64,000 bases of DNA from Microbacterium capsulatum (GCF_030865425.1 NZ_JAVFCB010000001.1:235482-299481); one strand, 5' to 3'; numbered from the stretch's first letter, positions 1-9,092 are shown. Numbers and translations: made by a program. Notes: generated by a model not told the origin, from the sequence alone.

Positions 1-75
1 GACATCGCCTCCCGGGCCGGCGCCCGCACCACCGCACAGACCGGCGCGGCGATCATCGCCCGGCTCCAGGCGTAA
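1..75 (+). CDS. leuB: 3-isopropylmalate dehydrogenase, C-terminal end (probable, partial)
   Basis: Only the last 24 codons and the TAA stop are in the window. The visible peptide ends in a helical TAQTGAAIIARL-type tail, the way actinobacterial LeuB proteins end (NAD-dependent oxidative decarboxylation of 3-isopropylmalate in leucine synthesis). The next gene is ilvE, and leuB-ilvE adjacency is common in Microbacteriaceae. With so little sequence the identity rests mainly on context, and another dehydrogenase of the same fold cannot be excluded. Confidence 0.55.
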   Translation, partial: DIASRAGARTTAQTGAAIIARLQA

Positions 76-127
76 CCTGGGAGTCGGCGCAGGCGCCGCC
101 CCCCTTCGACCTGTCAGGACACGAATC

Positions 128-1240
128 ATGACCATCGGACTTCCCCTTCAGGCACCGTCCCCCTCCGGCCTCATCTGGCGGATCACCCGCAACGAGGACG
201 CCGCCTCCGACGCCGAGCGCGCGGAGATCCTGCAGAGCCCCGGCTTCGGCGTGCACTTCACCGACCACATGGTCGACCTGTGCTGGTCGGACAAGGGCGG
301 CTGGCACCGCCCCCGCGTCTCGCCCTACGGCCCGATCCAGCTCGACCCCGCGGCCGCCGTGCTGCACTACTCGCAGGAGATCTTCGAGGGGCTCAAGGCG
401 TACCGTCACGCCGACGGCTCGGTGTGGACCTTCCGCCCCGACCGGAACGCGGCCCGCCTGCAGCGCTCCGCGCGCCGCCTCGCCCTGCCCGAGCTGCCCA
501 CCGAGCTGTTCATCGAGTCGCTCAAGCAGCTCCTCGCGGTCGACTCGGCCTGGGTGCCCAGCAACGCCGAGGAGAGCCTGTACCTGCGGCCGTTCATGTT
601 CGCCAAGGAGGCCTTCCTCGGCGTCCGCGCCGCGAAGAAGGTCGCCTACTACCTCATCGCCAGCCCGGCCGGACCGTACTTCCCGACCGGCGTCGCCCCG
701 GTGAGCATCTGGCTGTCCACGAACTACGCGCGTGCCGGCCACGGCGGCACGGGCGCCGCGAAGACCGGAGGCAACTACGCCTCGAGCCTGCTGCCGCAGG
801 CGGAGGCCTACGAGAAGGGCTGCCAGCAGGTGCTCTTCCTCGACGGCGAGTACATCGAGGAGCTCGGCGGCATGAACGTCGTCCTCGTCACGCGCGACGG
901 CCGCCTGATCACCCCCGAGTCCGACTCGATCCTCGAGGGCATCACCCTCGCGTCGATCCTCGAGCTCGCGAAGGACCGCGGCCTGACCGTCGAGCAGCGC
1001 AAGCTCTCGATCAACGAGTGGCGCGAAGGCGCCGCCTCCGGCGAGATCATCGGCGCCTTCGCGTGCGGCACCGCCGCTGTGGTCGTGCCGATCGGAAAGC
1101 TGATGGCCGAGGACTTCGAGATCGTGCACGAGGGCCCGGAGTCGACCGAGCTGGCCATGTCGCTGCGCGAGGAGCTCACCGACATCCAGTACGGCCGCCG
1201 CGAGGACACGCACGGCTGGCTCGTCCGCCTGGACGCCTGA
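128..1240 (+). CDS. ilvE: branched-chain amino acid aminotransferase
   Basis: A fold-type IV PLP enzyme of 370 residues, the usual length for actinobacterial IlvE. It transfers the amino group of glutamate to the 2-oxo acids of leucine, isoleucine and valine in the cytosol. Visible family features are the HYSQEIFEGLKAYR segment (about residues 80-93), the PLP lysine in the GAAKTGGNYASS block (Lys212) and the EELGGMN motif (245-250). The ATG at 128 follows a weak CAGGACAC ribosome site and is the first start that keeps the complete N-terminus. It lies 52 bases after the probable leuB stop, so the two are likely co-transcribed. A strong hairpin follows the gene. Confidence 0.93.
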   Translation: MTIGLPLQAPSPSGLIWRITRNEDAASDAERAEILQSPGFGVHFTDHMVDLCWSDKGGWHRPRVSPYGPIQLDPAAAVLHYSQEIFEGLKAYRHADGSVWTFRPDRNAARLQRSARRLALPELPTELFIESLKQLLAVDSAWVPSNAEESLYLRPFMFAKEAFLGVRAAKKVAYYLIASPAGPYFPTGVAPVSIWLSTNYARAGHGGTGAAKTGGNYASSLLPQAEAYEKGCQQVLFLDGEYIEELGGMNVVLVTRDGRLITPESDSILEGITLASILELAKDRGLTVEQRKLSINEWREGAASGEIIGAFACGTAAVVVPIGKLMAEDFEIVHEGPESTELAMSLREELTDIQYGRREDTHGWLVRLDA

Positions 1241-1264
1241 CCCGCCCCACCCCGATGCCGCCGG

Positions 1265-1290
1265 CCTCGGCGGCCCACCGGCCGCCGAGG
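1265..1290 (+). terminator. hairpin terminator after ilvE
   Basis: A perfect 11-bp inverted repeat (CCTCGGCGGCC, loop CACC, GGCCGCCGAGG) starts 25 bases after the ilvE stop. There is no U-tract, as is usual in high-GC actinobacteria. Confidence 0.6.
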
Positions 1291-1333
1291 CGGCGCACGG
1301 ACTGCGGACGCCGCAGAGGAGAGGATCCTTTCG

Positions 1334-2389
1334 ATGAAGCTCGCCATGGTCGGACTCGGACGGATGGGCGCCAACATCGTGCGCCGCCTGATGCGCGGAG
1401 GGCACGAGTGCGTCGTCTACGACGTCAACCCCGATGCCGTCGCGGCGCTCGTGGCGGAAGGGGCGATCGGCGCGACCGACTACGCCGACCTGGCCGCCAA
1501 GCTCGACGGGCCGCGCGTGGTGTGGCTGATGATCCCGGCCGGGCTCACCGGCCGCGTCGTCGACGAGCTCTCCGCCGTGCTCCAGCCCGGCGACATCCTC
1601 ATCGACGGCGGCAACTCGAACTACCGCGACGACGTGCGCCGGGCCAAGGCGCTGCGCGAGAAGGGCCTGAACTACGTCGACGTCGGCACGAGCGGCGGCG
1701 TGTTCGGCCTCGAGCGCGGCTACTGCCTCATGGTCGGCGGCCCGGACGAGGCCGTCGCGACGATCACGCCGATCCTGGAGACCGTGGCCCCGGGCGTCGG
1801 CGAGATCGAGCGCACGCCCGGCCGCGCGGGGGCGCTCGCGCCCGAGGAGCTCGGCTTCCTGCACTGCGGCCCCTCCGGCGCCGGACACTTCGTGAAGATG
1901 GTGCACAACGGCATCGAGTACGGCATCATGGCGGCCCTCGCCGAGGGCCTCAACCTGCTCGAGAACGCCGACGCCGGGATCCGCGAGGCGGAGCACTCCG
2001 CCGAGGTCGCCCCGCTCGAGGAGCCGGAGTTCTACCAGTTCGACATCGACACTCCGAAGGTCGCCGAGCTCTGGCGCCGCGGATCCGTCATCTCGTCCTG
2101 GCTGCTGGACCTCACCGCGGCCGCACTGCAGGCCAACCCGACGCTCGAGGGTCTCGCGGGCCGGGTCTCCGACTCGGGCGAGGGCCGCTGGACCGTCAAG
2201 GCGGCGGTGGACGTGGGCGTGCCCGTGCCGGTGCTCGCCGCGTCGCTGTTCGAGCGGTTCGCCTCGCGCGACGAGGACCGTTTCGCGAACCAGGTGCTCT
2301 CCGCGATGCGGCTGCAGTTCGGCGGTCACCAGGAGCTGCCCGCCGGCGACGTGCTCGAGGCCGGCGGCAACAAGGCCGAGCACTCCTGA
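1334..2389 (+). CDS. gnd: 6-phosphogluconate dehydrogenase, decarboxylating (short, NAD-type family)
   Basis: A 351-residue member of the 6-phosphogluconate dehydrogenase family, oxidatively decarboxylating 6-phosphogluconate to ribulose 5-phosphate. The N-terminal Rossmann motif [10 protein letters not shown] is at residues 7-16. [10 protein letters not shown] (91-100) and the catalytic region [10 protein letters not shown] with Lys188 are present. The length fits the short family (about 300-350 residues) rather than the 470-residue NADP form, so NAD use is an inference. An AGGAGAGG ribosome site sits 12 bases before the ATG. A large palindromic repeat follows and separates it from the next gene. 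Confidence 0.85.
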   Translation: MKLAMVGLGRMGANIVRRLMRGGHECVVYDVNPDAVAALVAEGAIGATDYADLAAKLDGPRVVWLMIPAGLTGRVVDELSAVLQPGDILIDGGNSNYRDDVRRAKALREKGLNYVDVGTSGGVFGLERGYCLMVGGPDEAVATITPILETVAPGVGEIERTPGRAGALAPEELGFLHCGPSGAGHFVKMVHNGIEYGIMAALAEGLNLLENADAGIREAEHSAEVAPLEEPEFYQFDIDTPKVAELWRRGSVISSWLLDLTAAALQANPTLEGLAGRVSDSGEGRWTVKAAVDVGVPVPVLAASLFERFASRDEDRFANQVLSAMRLQFGGHQELPAGDVLEAGGNKAEHS

Positions 2390-2404
2390 CGGTCGCCCGA
2401 GACC

Positions 2405-2492
2405 GGTCGTTGAGCGAGACGGCGGAGCCGACCGAGACGAAACGCCTTCCGTGACGCGCCGCGTTTCGTCTCGCTGCGCTCGCTCGACGACC
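2405..2492. repeat. long imperfect palindrome (intergenic repeat-like hairpin)
   Basis: The 88-base stretch begins GGTCGTTGAGCGAG and ends with its exact complement CTCGCTCGACGACC. Inner arms CGAGACGAAACGC and GCGTTTCGTCTCG also pair, around a loop of about 16 bases. It fills the gap between gnd and the FAH gene and could act as a terminator. The GTTGAGCGAG...ACGAAACG words are of the kind I associate with dispersed intergenic palindromes in Microbacteriaceae; copy number cannot be judged from one window. Confidence 0.6.
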
Positions 2493-2504
2493 ACGGGTCG
2501 TGGC

Positions 2505-2520
2505 TAGGCTGGGACGCGTG
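2505..2520 (+). promoter_or_regulatory. leaderless promoter -10 box for the FAH gene
   Basis: TAGGCT at 2505-2510 lies seven bases before the GTG at 2518. Transcription would then begin at or next to the start codon, giving a leaderless mRNA. There is no Shine-Dalgarno sequence. This decides the start at 2518 over the in-frame GTG at 2500, which lies upstream of the -10 box. Confidence 0.5.
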
Positions 2521-3297
2521 AAGATCGCGCGGTTCAGCCACAACGACGGCATCAAGTTCGGCATCCTCGACGACGACGAGCTCGTCGTGCTGGCCGGGGA
2601 TCCGATGTTCGCCGGGTATGAGACGACGGGGGAGCGCGTGCCGCTCGCCGACGCCGCCCTGCTCGCCCCGGTGATCCCGCGCTCGAAGGTCGTCTGCGTC
2701 GGCAAGAACTACCACGACCACGCCGCCGAGATGGGCGGCGAGGCCCCCGCCGAGCCGCTGCTGTTCCTCAAGCCGAACACGGCCGTGATCGGCCCGGGCG
2801 ACGCGATCGTGCGCCCGACCGCGCTGTCCGAGCGCACCGAGCACGAGGGCGAGCTGGTCGTCGTGATCGGCCGGATCGCGAAGAACGTGCTCGCCGAGAA
2901 CGCGCACGACTACGTCTTCGGGTACACCGTCGGCAACGACGTCACGGCACGCGACCTGCAGCGCAAGGACGGGCAGTGGTCCCGCGCGAAGGGCTTCGAC
3001 ACGTTCTGCCCGCTCGGGCCGTGGATCGAGACCGACCTCGACCTCGACGCCGCGTCGCTGACCACCCGCGTGAACGGCGAGGTGCGCCAGCAGGCCCCGC
3101 TCAGCGACATGATCCACTCCGTCGCCGACATCATCGCCTACGCCAGCGCCGTGTTCACGCTGCTGCCGGGCGACGTCATCATGACGGGCACGCCCGCGGG
3201 CGTGGGGCCGTTCCAGGCCGGCGACGCGATCGAGGTGGAGATCGCCGGGATCGGCACGCTCCGCAACTCCGTGCGGGACGCGGTCCCGGCCCCATGA
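2518..3297 (+). CDS. fumarylacetoacetate hydrolase family protein
   Basis: A protein of 259 residues of the FAH fold, which covers hydrolases, decarboxylases and isomerases of 2-oxo and 3-oxo acids. The typical N-terminus (KIARFSHNDG), the core VCVGKNYHDHAAEMG block, the metal-ligand segment EHEGELVVVIG and GNDVTARDLQ are all visible, as is the C-terminal TGTPAGVGPF loop. The substrate cannot be read from sequence; in this short class it is often acylpyruvate, oxaloacetate or a homocatechuate-pathway intermediate. The stop overlaps the ATG of the MFS transporter (ATGA), so the two are translationally coupled, and the transporter may carry a related compound. Confidence 0.85.
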   Translation: MKIARFSHNDGIKFGILDDDELVVLAGDPMFAGYETTGERVPLADAALLAPVIPRSKVVCVGKNYHDHAAEMGGEAPAEPLLFLKPNTAVIGPGDAIVRPTALSERTEHEGELVVVIGRIAKNVLAENAHDYVFGYTVGNDVTARDLQRKDGQWSRAKGFDTFCPLGPWIETDLDLDAASLTTRVNGEVRQQAPLSDMIHSVADIIAYASAVFTLLPGDVIMTGTPAGVGPFQAGDAIEVEIAGIGTLRNSVRDAVPAP

Positions 3298-4553
3298 GCG
3301 CCTCCGCGCTCACCGCGGTCGACCGACTCGCCATTCAGCGGCGCACCGTCGGGATCCTCTCCCTGGGCCAGGTGCTCGGCGGGATCGCGTTCGGTGCGAC
3401 TGTCTCGCTCGGCGCGCTGCTCGCCGCCGACATCTCCGGCAACGACGCGCTGTCGGGTCTCGCGACGGCCTCGGTCACCCTCGGCGCCGCCCTCGCGGCG
3501 ATCCCGCTGGCCCGCTTCGCCAGCCGGTTCGGTCGTCGATTCTCGCTGACGGTGGGCAATGCGATGGCGCTCGTCGGTATCGCGATCGTGATCTCCGCCG
3601 CCGCGATCCGGGTGTTCCCGATCCTGCTCCTCGGCATCATCCTCATCGGCATGGGCAATGCCGGCAACCTGCAGTCCCGGTTCGCCGCGACCGACCTCGC
3701 CCTGCCCGAGCACCGCGGCCGCGACCTCTCGATCGTGGTCTGGGCGACGACGATCGGCGGAGTCGCGGGTCCCCTCCTGCTCGGCCCGGGGGAGCGCATC
3801 GGGCACGCGATCGGGATGCCGGTGCACACCGGCTCGTACCTGTTCTCGCTCGTCGCGCAGGTCGCCGCGTTCGCGCTCTATCTGATCGCGCTGCGCCCGG
3901 ATCCGCTGCTCGTCTCCCGCACGCTGCCGGAGACCGGATCCTTCACCGCCGGCGTCGAGCGGGTGGATCGCCCGATCGCGGCCCGCTACGCGATCTTCGC
4001 GATCGCCGGCTCGCACGTGACCATGGCCTCGGTCATGGCGATGACGCCGGTGCACCTCTCGCACATGGCGATGAGCGGCATGAGCGGCATGTCGACCGCC
4101 GCGGTGGAGATGAACGTCACGGTCCTGGTCGGGGTCACGATCGCGATGCACGTGGCCGGCATGTACGGGCTGTCGCCGGTGTTCGGGATCCTCGCCGACC
4201 GCTGGGGACGGCTGCGCACCGTGCTGCTCGGGCAGGCGCTGCTCGTCGCGGCGATGTGCTTCGCGATGCTCGCGGGGGAGACCGCCTGGGGCGTCATGGT
4301 CGCGCTCATCCTGCTCGGCCTGGGCTGGAGCGCCGCCACGGTCGCCGGTGCCGCGCTGCTCACCGAGGCGTCCGCTCCGGCGCTGCGCACGCGCCGCCAG
4401 GGCCGCAGCGACTCGCTGATGAGCCTGTCCGCGGCGGGCGGTGCGGTGCTCGCCGGTTTCATCCTCGGTGCGTTCTCCTACGCGGGGCTCGCGATCGCCG
4501 CGCTCGTCGTGGTCATCGCGATCGTTCTGCTCTCCCCGCTCGGGAAGCGCTGA
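3294..4553 (+). CDS. MFS transporter
   Basis: A 419-residue integral membrane protein with about twelve hydrophobic segments and a loop 2-3 motif resembling the MFS A-motif (SRFGRRFSL, near residue 78). The ATG at 3294 overlaps the preceding stop by four bases. A longer reading frame upstream is only an overlap with the FAH gene. The middle of the protein has an unusual Met/His-rich stretch (HLSHMAMSGMSGMS, near residue 255) in what should be the central loop, which might bind a soft metal but could simply be an amphipathic helix. Substrate unknown; coupling to the FAH enzyme suggests a small organic acid or efflux role. Confidence 0.82.
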   Translation: MSASALTAVDRLAIQRRTVGILSLGQVLGGIAFGATVSLGALLAADISGNDALSGLATASVTLGAALAAIPLARFASRFGRRFSLTVGNAMALVGIAIVISAAAIRVFPILLLGIILIGMGNAGNLQSRFAATDLALPEHRGRDLSIVVWATTIGGVAGPLLLGPGERIGHAIGMPVHTGSYLFSLVAQVAAFALYLIALRPDPLLVSRTLPETGSFTAGVERVDRPIAARYAIFAIAGSHVTMASVMAMTPVHLSHMAMSGMSGMSTAAVEMNVTVLVGVTIAMHVAGMYGLSPVFGILADRWGRLRTVLLGQALLVAAMCFAMLAGETAWGVMVALILLGLGWSAATVAGAALLTEASAPALRTRRQGRSDSLMSLSAAGGAVLAGFILGAFSYAGLAIAALVVVIAIVLLSPLGKR

Positions 4554-4742
4554 GCGCAGGCTGCGGCGGCCTCTGCAACACGTTCAGCAGCGGCATCCGG
4601 AATATCGGGTGGAGCCACGGTCTCGGCTCCTTATGAACCGGCTGAATCCTCCTGTGTGGGAGCTGATCGCGATGCTAGCGTCGTCCACGGTCCCGGCCCG
4701 CTGATCCGGTGGTCCGGGTGATCCGTCAACAAGGAGGTTGGC

Positions 4743-6296
4743 ATGTCACGAACAAGGACCCTCTTCGCCGCACTCGGCGTCTCCGCGATGGCCGGCGCGA
4801 CAGCGCTCGCGCTCTCACCGGTGTCGTCACCGCCACCGGCCGCGGGAACCGTGGTGCCCTATGCGGCGCAGGCGCCGGACTCCGCGTTCACGTCCGCGGC
4901 CGACGCGGGCCCGGGCTCAATCGCGTGCACCCGGCCTGCACCGGACGGGCGAGTCTCCAAGACGATCCACTGCTACACGCCCGACCAGCTGCGTGCGCAC
5001 TACGGTCTCGGCCCCCTGGCGACGAGCAACGACGGCGCCGGTCAGACGATCGTGCTCGTCGATGCGTACGGCAGCCCGACCGCGGCGAACGACCTGAACT
5101 TCTTCGCGCAGACGTTCGGCGGCCCGAAGCCGGACTTCGAGTCGGTCGCGCCGCTGGGCATGCCCGACTACACGAACCCGACCGGCAATGGCGTAGGGCA
5201 GTCCGGCCCGAACGCCGCCGCGAGCTGGGCCGGCGAGGCGAACCTCGACGTGCAGTGGGCGTACGCGATGGCGCCGAAGGCGCACATCGTGCTGCTGGCC
5301 ACCCCGCCCGCCGAGACCCAGGGCGTGCAGGGCCTGCCCAATCTGATGAAGGCCATCGACGGGGCGATCGACAAGTACCCGTCCGGGACGGTGTTCTCGA
5401 TGTCGTTCGGGACCGATGAGCAGACCTTCGGATCCACCGCGGCCGCGAAGTCGCAGTTCACGAAGTTCGACCAGACGTTCCAGCGCGGACTCGCGAAGGG
5501 CGACACGTTCTTGTCGTCCTCGGGCGACAACGGATCCACTGGATTCATCAACGTGCACCGCAGCACGACCGTCGGCTCGACGCCCGAGGTGAGCTATCCG
5601 AACGTCTCGCCGTTCGTGACCTCGGTCGGTGGCACGCAGGTGCAGGACGGCTGGACCTGGAACCCGACTCAGGACGTGCCCTTCCTCCCGAGCGGGGCCC
5701 GCAATCCCGCATACTGGGGCTGGAACGTCGGCGGCAACACCGAGGCGGTGTGGAACGAGGGCGGCTTCCAGATCGGCACGGGCGGCGGCCTGTCCACGAT
5801 TTACTCGCGTCCGGCCTTCCAGGACGGCGTCTCGGGGATCGTCGGCTCCCAGCGCGGTGTGCCGGATCTGTCCTGGAACGCGGCGGTGAACGGCGGCGTG
5901 CTCGTCTTCCACACCTACTTCCCGAGCACCCAGGGTCCCGCGGCGTGGGGCGTCTTCGGCGGCACCTCGGCGGCCTCGCCGCAGGCGGCAGCGGCGACCG
6001 CGATCGCGAACCAGGCGCGAGCGGCCGCGGGCAAGGGGCCGATCGGCAATCTGAACAACGCGATCTACAGCTCTTCGTTCGACAAGTCCGTGGCGTTCAA
6101 CGACATCGTGCCGCAGAAGTACGGCACGACGCCGAGCGGGATGCTGGACAGCAACCGCATGTGGGCGCTGGCAGCCGACGGATCTCTGACGCCGAATGTG
6201 ATCCCGGGCTACCCGACGACGACCGGATACGACCTGACCACCGGATGGGGCTCGCCCATGGTTCCGGGGTACGTCGCCCAGCTCGTCGCGCAGTGA
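4743..6296 (+). CDS. secreted sedolisin-type (S53) serine-carboxyl peptidase
   Basis: A protein of 517 residues with an N-terminal signal peptide (MSRTRTLFAALG followed by a hydrophobic AMAGATALALS core). The S53 catalytic pair lies in GEANLDVQWAYAMAPKA (Glu165 and Asp169, four apart as in the family) and the nucleophile in FGGTSAASPQ (Ser409). A C-terminal YDLTTGWGSP segment matches the calcium-binding loop. Sedolisins are extracellular endopeptidases active at acid pH. The usual long pro-kumamolisin prodomain is nearly absent: only about 130 residues precede the catalytic Glu region. AAGGAGG sits 7 bases before the ATG, and a strong hairpin follows. Confidence 0.88.
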   Translation: MSRTRTLFAALGVSAMAGATALALSPVSSPPPAAGTVVPYAAQAPDSAFTSAADAGPGSIACTRPAPDGRVSKTIHCYTPDQLRAHYGLGPLATSNDGAGQTIVLVDAYGSPTAANDLNFFAQTFGGPKPDFESVAPLGMPDYTNPTGNGVGQSGPNAAASWAGEANLDVQWAYAMAPKAHIVLLATPPAETQGVQGLPNLMKAIDGAIDKYPSGTVFSMSFGTDEQTFGSTAAAKSQFTKFDQTFQRGLAKGDTFLSSSGDNGSTGFINVHRSTTVGSTPEVSYPNVSPFVTSVGGTQVQDGWTWNPTQDVPFLPSGARNPAYWGWNVGGNTEAVWNEGGFQIGTGGGLSTIYSRPAFQDGVSGIVGSQRGVPDLSWNAAVNGGVLVFHTYFPSTQGPAAWGVFGGTSAASPQAAAATAIANQARAAAGKGPIGNLNNAIYSSSFDKSVAFNDIVPQKYGTTPSGMLDSNRMWALAADGSLTPNVIPGYPTTTGYDLTTGWGSPMVPGYVAQLVAQ

Positions 6297-6303
6297 GTCG
6301 ACG

Positions 6304-6341
6304 GTCCGGGGGCGGGTGGCCGGTGCCGCCCGCCCCCGGAC
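6304..6341 (+). terminator. hairpin terminator after the S53 peptidase
   Basis: A 13-bp perfect inverted repeat (GTCCGGGGGCGGG and its complement) with a 12-base loop begins 8 bases after the stop codon. Confidence 0.65.
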
Positions 6342-6470
6342 TCTGCCCCGGCGCCATCGCGAGGAGCGCACAGCGTCGTTCCGCGGGCGTTCTGACGACA
6401 CTTCGCGCTCCTCGAACCGTCGGTCCCGCGTCCGGGGGTGGGCCGGCCGCCGAACTAGGATTGAAGGGCT

Positions 6471-7976
6471 ATGGCTACTCCCGATCCCCGCACCACGACT
6501 GCGTCCGGTGCCGACGTCCGCGTCCGCTTCTGCCCCTCGCCGACCGGCCTGCCGCATGTCGGCATGGTCCGCACCGCGCTGTACAACTGGGCCTACGCCC
6601 GGCACACCGGCGGCAAGCTCGTGTTCCGCATCGAGGACACCGACGCCGCCCGCGACAGCGAGGAGAGCTTCCGCCAGCTCGTCGACGCGCTGACCTGGCT
6701 CGAGATCGACTGGGACGAGGGTGTCGAGGTCGGCGGCCCGCACGGCCCGTACCGGCAGTCCCAGCGCGGCGACATCTACCTCGAGGTGATCGAGAAGCTC
6801 AAGGCCGCCGGATCCGTGTACGAGAGCTACTCCACGGCCGAGGAGATCGACGCCCGCAACGAGGCGAACGGCCGTGCCAAGCAGCTCGGCTACGACAACT
6901 TCGACCGCGACCTCACCGAGGAGCAGCGGGCCGCGTTCCGCGCGGAGGGCCGTCAGCCCGCGCTGCGCCTGCGCGTGCCGGACGAGGACGTCACGTACGT
7001 CGACCTGATCCGCGGCGAGGTGACCTTCCCGGCCGGATCCTTCCCCGACTTCGTCGTCGTGCGCCCGAACGGCGCCCCGCTGTACACGCTGGTGAACCCG
7101 GTCGACGACGCGCTGATGGGGATCACGCACGTGCTCCGCGGCGAGGACCTGATGCCGTCCACCGCGCGCCAGCTCGCCCTCTACGGCGCCCTCATCGACG
7201 CCGGCGTGACGACGTTCGTGCCGCGCTTCGCGCACATGCCGCTCGTGCTGGGGGAGACCGGCAACAAGAAGCTGTCCAAGCGCGACCCGCAGGCCGACCT
7301 GTTCCTGCATCGCGAGCGCGGCTTCATCCACGAGGGCCTGCTGAACTACCTCGCCCTGCTCGGCTGGTCGATCGGCCCCGACCGCGACGTGTTCTCCCTC
7401 GAGGAGTTCACCGCGGCGTTCGACATCGTCAACGTCAACCCGAACCCCGCCCGCTTCGACCAGAAGAAGGCCGAGTCGATCAACGGCGACCACATCCGCA
7501 CGCTCGAGCCGAAGGACTTCGCCGAGCGGATCCTGCCGTACCTCGCCGCCGCCGACGTCTTCGACGGCGAGCCGACGCACGAGCAGATCGTGCTCGCGTT
7601 CCGCGCAGCTCCCCTCGTGCAGGAGCGCGTGCAGCTGCTCGGCGAGACGCCCGGCATGCTCGGCTTCCTCTTCGCATCCGAGGTCTCGTACGAGGCCGAC
7701 GCGCTCAAGGGTCTGCCGGAGAACGCCGCCGAGGTGCTCGAGGCCTGCGCGACCGCGCTGGAGCCGCTGGAGACGTTCACGCCGACGGTGATCCAGGACG
7801 CCCTGGCCGCGGCCCTGGTCGACGGTCTCGGCCTCAAGCCGCGTGTCGCCTACGGCCCGCCCCGCGTCGCCCTGACCGGCCGCAAGGTGTCGCCGCCGTT
7901 GTTCGAATCGATGGAGCTGCTCGGCAAGGACGAGACGCTGCGCCGCCTGCGAGCCCTGGCGGCCCTGCAGGTCTGA
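6471..7976 (+). CDS. gltX: glutamyl-tRNA synthetase
   Basis: A class I aminoacyl-tRNA synthetase of 501 residues that charges tRNA-Glu in the cytosol and, where GatCAB is used, also tRNA-Gln. The HIGH-type motif reads HVGM (residues 29-32, in [12 protein letters not shown]) and the KMSKS-type loop reads KKLSKRD near residue 267. The C-terminal anticodon-binding helical domain is complete. TAGGAT lies nine bases before the ATG, giving a leaderless or very short leader. The next gene downstream is tRNA-Gln, which fits the gltX neighbourhood seen in other actinobacteria. Confidence 0.95.
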   Translation: MATPDPRTTTASGADVRVRFCPSPTGLPHVGMVRTALYNWAYARHTGGKLVFRIEDTDAARDSEESFRQLVDALTWLEIDWDEGVEVGGPHGPYRQSQRGDIYLEVIEKLKAAGSVYESYSTAEEIDARNEANGRAKQLGYDNFDRDLTEEQRAAFRAEGRQPALRLRVPDEDVTYVDLIRGEVTFPAGSFPDFVVVRPNGAPLYTLVNPVDDALMGITHVLRGEDLMPSTARQLALYGALIDAGVTTFVPRFAHMPLVLGETGNKKLSKRDPQADLFLHRERGFIHEGLLNYLALLGWSIGPDRDVFSLEEFTAAFDIVNVNPNPARFDQKKAESINGDHIRTLEPKDFAERILPYLAAADVFDGEPTHEQIVLAFRAAPLVQERVQLLGETPGMLGFLFASEVSYEADALKGLPENAAEVLEACATALEPLETFTPTVIQDALAAALVDGLGLKPRVAYGPPRVALTGRKVSPPLFESMELLGKDETLRRLRALAALQV

Positions 7977-8144
7977 GTTGTGGCGGACCGCGCTCCACAC
8001 CGTTGGGTTTGGGGCGCGGTTCGGCGTTTCGGGGCGCGGTTCGACCACCTTTCCCGGCAGACTGTGCCCCAAACCGGCCGGGTGCACCCCCATAGTGGTG
8101 GATGAGCCCGCGACGCGCCCGGGAGTGCGGGCCGGCCGGCCGTT

Positions 8145-8174
8145 TTGGCGTTCCGGCCCGCGCTCGGGTAAGCT
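8145..8174 (+). promoter_or_regulatory. putative promoter of tRNA-Gln
   Basis: TTGGCG (8145-8150) and TAAGCT (8169-8174) are spaced by 18 bases and end about 32 bases before the mature tRNA. This is a reasonable housekeeping promoter for the tRNA, judged by eye. Confidence 0.4.
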
Positions 8175-8206
8175 TGAACCTCGGTGCGGGGCTCCGGTTC
8201 CGCCCT

Positions 8207-8278
8207 TGGGGTATGGTGTAATTGGCAACACGGCTGATTCTGGTTCAGTTGTTCTTGGTTCGAGTCCAGGTACCCCAG
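8207..8278 (+). tRNA. tRNA-Gln (CUG anticodon)
   Basis: The acceptor stem TGGGGTA pairs perfectly with TACCCCA. The anticodon loop contains CTG, reading the glutamine codon CAG. The T-loop GTTCGAGTC is canonical, the discriminator base is G (8278), and CCA is encoded at 8279-8281. The 3' half, from 8244, is repeated at 18492, so this tRNA is the integration target of the island that follows. The gene remains intact at the left end. Confidence 0.95.
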
Positions 8279-8338
8279 CCAACAGAGAAGGCCCGGAAAC
8301 ACTGAGGAAAATCAGTGATCCGGGCCTCTGTCGTTTCC
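8244..8338. repeat. left attachment repeat (tRNA-Gln 3' end plus terminator)
   Basis: This 95-base segment is repeated directly at 18492-18586, offset 10,248 bases, with three mismatches (8279, 8323, 8336). It starts in the anticodon arm and runs through the T-arm, the acceptor 3' strand and the complete terminator hairpin. Such a duplication of a tRNA 3' end is the classic footprint of tyrosine-integrase insertion. Confidence 0.9.
8282..8331 (+). terminator. nested hairpin terminator of tRNA-Gln
   Basis: Three nested paired blocks are visible: ACAGA with TCTGT, GGCCCGGA with TCCGGGCC, and CACTGA with TCAGTG, around a GGAAAA loop. The hairpin lies directly after the encoded CCA. The whole structure is duplicated at the right island end. 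Confidence 0.75.
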
Positions 8339-8358
8339 TGATGGGGGAGACCGGATCC

Positions 8359-8387
8359 GGGCTATAGGCCAGATTGGCCTATAACCC
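8359..8387. repeat. 29-bp inverted repeat next to the left island end
   Basis: Arms TATAGGCCA and TGGCCTATA flank a GAT spacer and extend outward to GGG and CCC with one mismatch. It lies 20 bases inside the left attachment repeat. It may be a recombination-accessory site, an operator, or a terminator for the leftward acetyltransferase gene. Confidence 0.6.
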
Positions 8388-8532
8388 CAGGGTGGTCTAG
8401 ATCCCGGGCAGCACGGATCTCTCGAACACTGCGGTTGCGCCCAACACATCAACTTCAACCGGACCAGGAAACTGACGAGCCGCGCATTATTGGTTCATCT
8501 CGTGCCCGCTGGGTGCGCGCCCGTGCCTACCA

Positions 8533-8943
8533 TCAGGGGCCAACGAACAGCTCCGCCTGGCTGAGTGAACGACCGCTCTCATGGAGATATTCTGACCAGC
8601 CGATGGAGCGGTAGAAACCAACTGCATCCGGCGAAGACAGAGCGTGCAACCGGCCGTGGGCGGCTGTCAGAGCTTGCGTTACGCGTCCACCAACGCCGCG
8701 GCCTCGGTGGCTCTTGTGTACCTCGAAATAGTCAAGTTCAGTCGTCAATAGCTCTGGTGGCGCTGTGTATCCGACGAGAAGCAGGGGCTTGGTATTGACG
8801 AGCGCACGAGCCACAGGGACGCCGTCCTCGGCAACTGAGTAGATCGCATAGTCTCGTTCATCAGGCCCCGGCGTTGCATCCCAGGAATAGTCGTACCCGG
8901 ATTCGTAGTCGAACCGGTTAACTCGGGACATCACGAGAGGCAT
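8533..8943 (-). CDS. GNAT-family N-acetyltransferase
   Basis: A 136-residue protein when started at the ATG of MPLVMSRVNR. The acetyl-CoA-binding GNAT signature is the block DYFEVHKSHRGRGVGGRVTQAL, with the R-G-x-G-V-G pyrophosphate loop. The C-terminal half ends with a typical AVGFYRSIGW strand. The frame stays open further upstream, but those codons look non-conserved. The acceptor substrate is unknown. It is the first gene inside the island and reads towards the left attachment repeat. Confidence 0.75.
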   Translation of the reverse strand: MPLVMSRVNRFDYESGYDYSWDATPGPDERDYAIYSVAEDGVPVARALVNTKPLLLVGYTAPPELLTTELDYFEVHKSHRGRGVGGRVTQALTAAHGRLHALSSPDAVGFYRSIGWSEYLHESGRSLSQAELFVGP

Positions 8944-9092
8944 CCCACAATCATCCCGGTTCTCCGACGTCACACGGTGCAGCAGCCCTTGTGCGTGTTC
9001 GTCGCGACAAAGTTGATGAGCGACATCTCGCTGGACGTGGACTGGCGCTGCTGGGAACACGACGTCAACAGGGCCTGCGTGCTAACGGGATC

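Noticed and set aside
53..2494. Minus-strand 813-codon open frame and a matching 724-codon plus-strand frame
   Set aside because: Both are Arg/Ala/Gly-rich shadows of ilvE and gnd caused by high GC; they lack any domain and cross two well-supported genes.
4917..8282. Minus-strand 1,121-codon open frame over the sedolisin, gltX and the tRNA
   Set aside because: It runs antisense across two recognised genes and a tRNA and has only low-complexity Arg/Val/Leu/Gly sequence.
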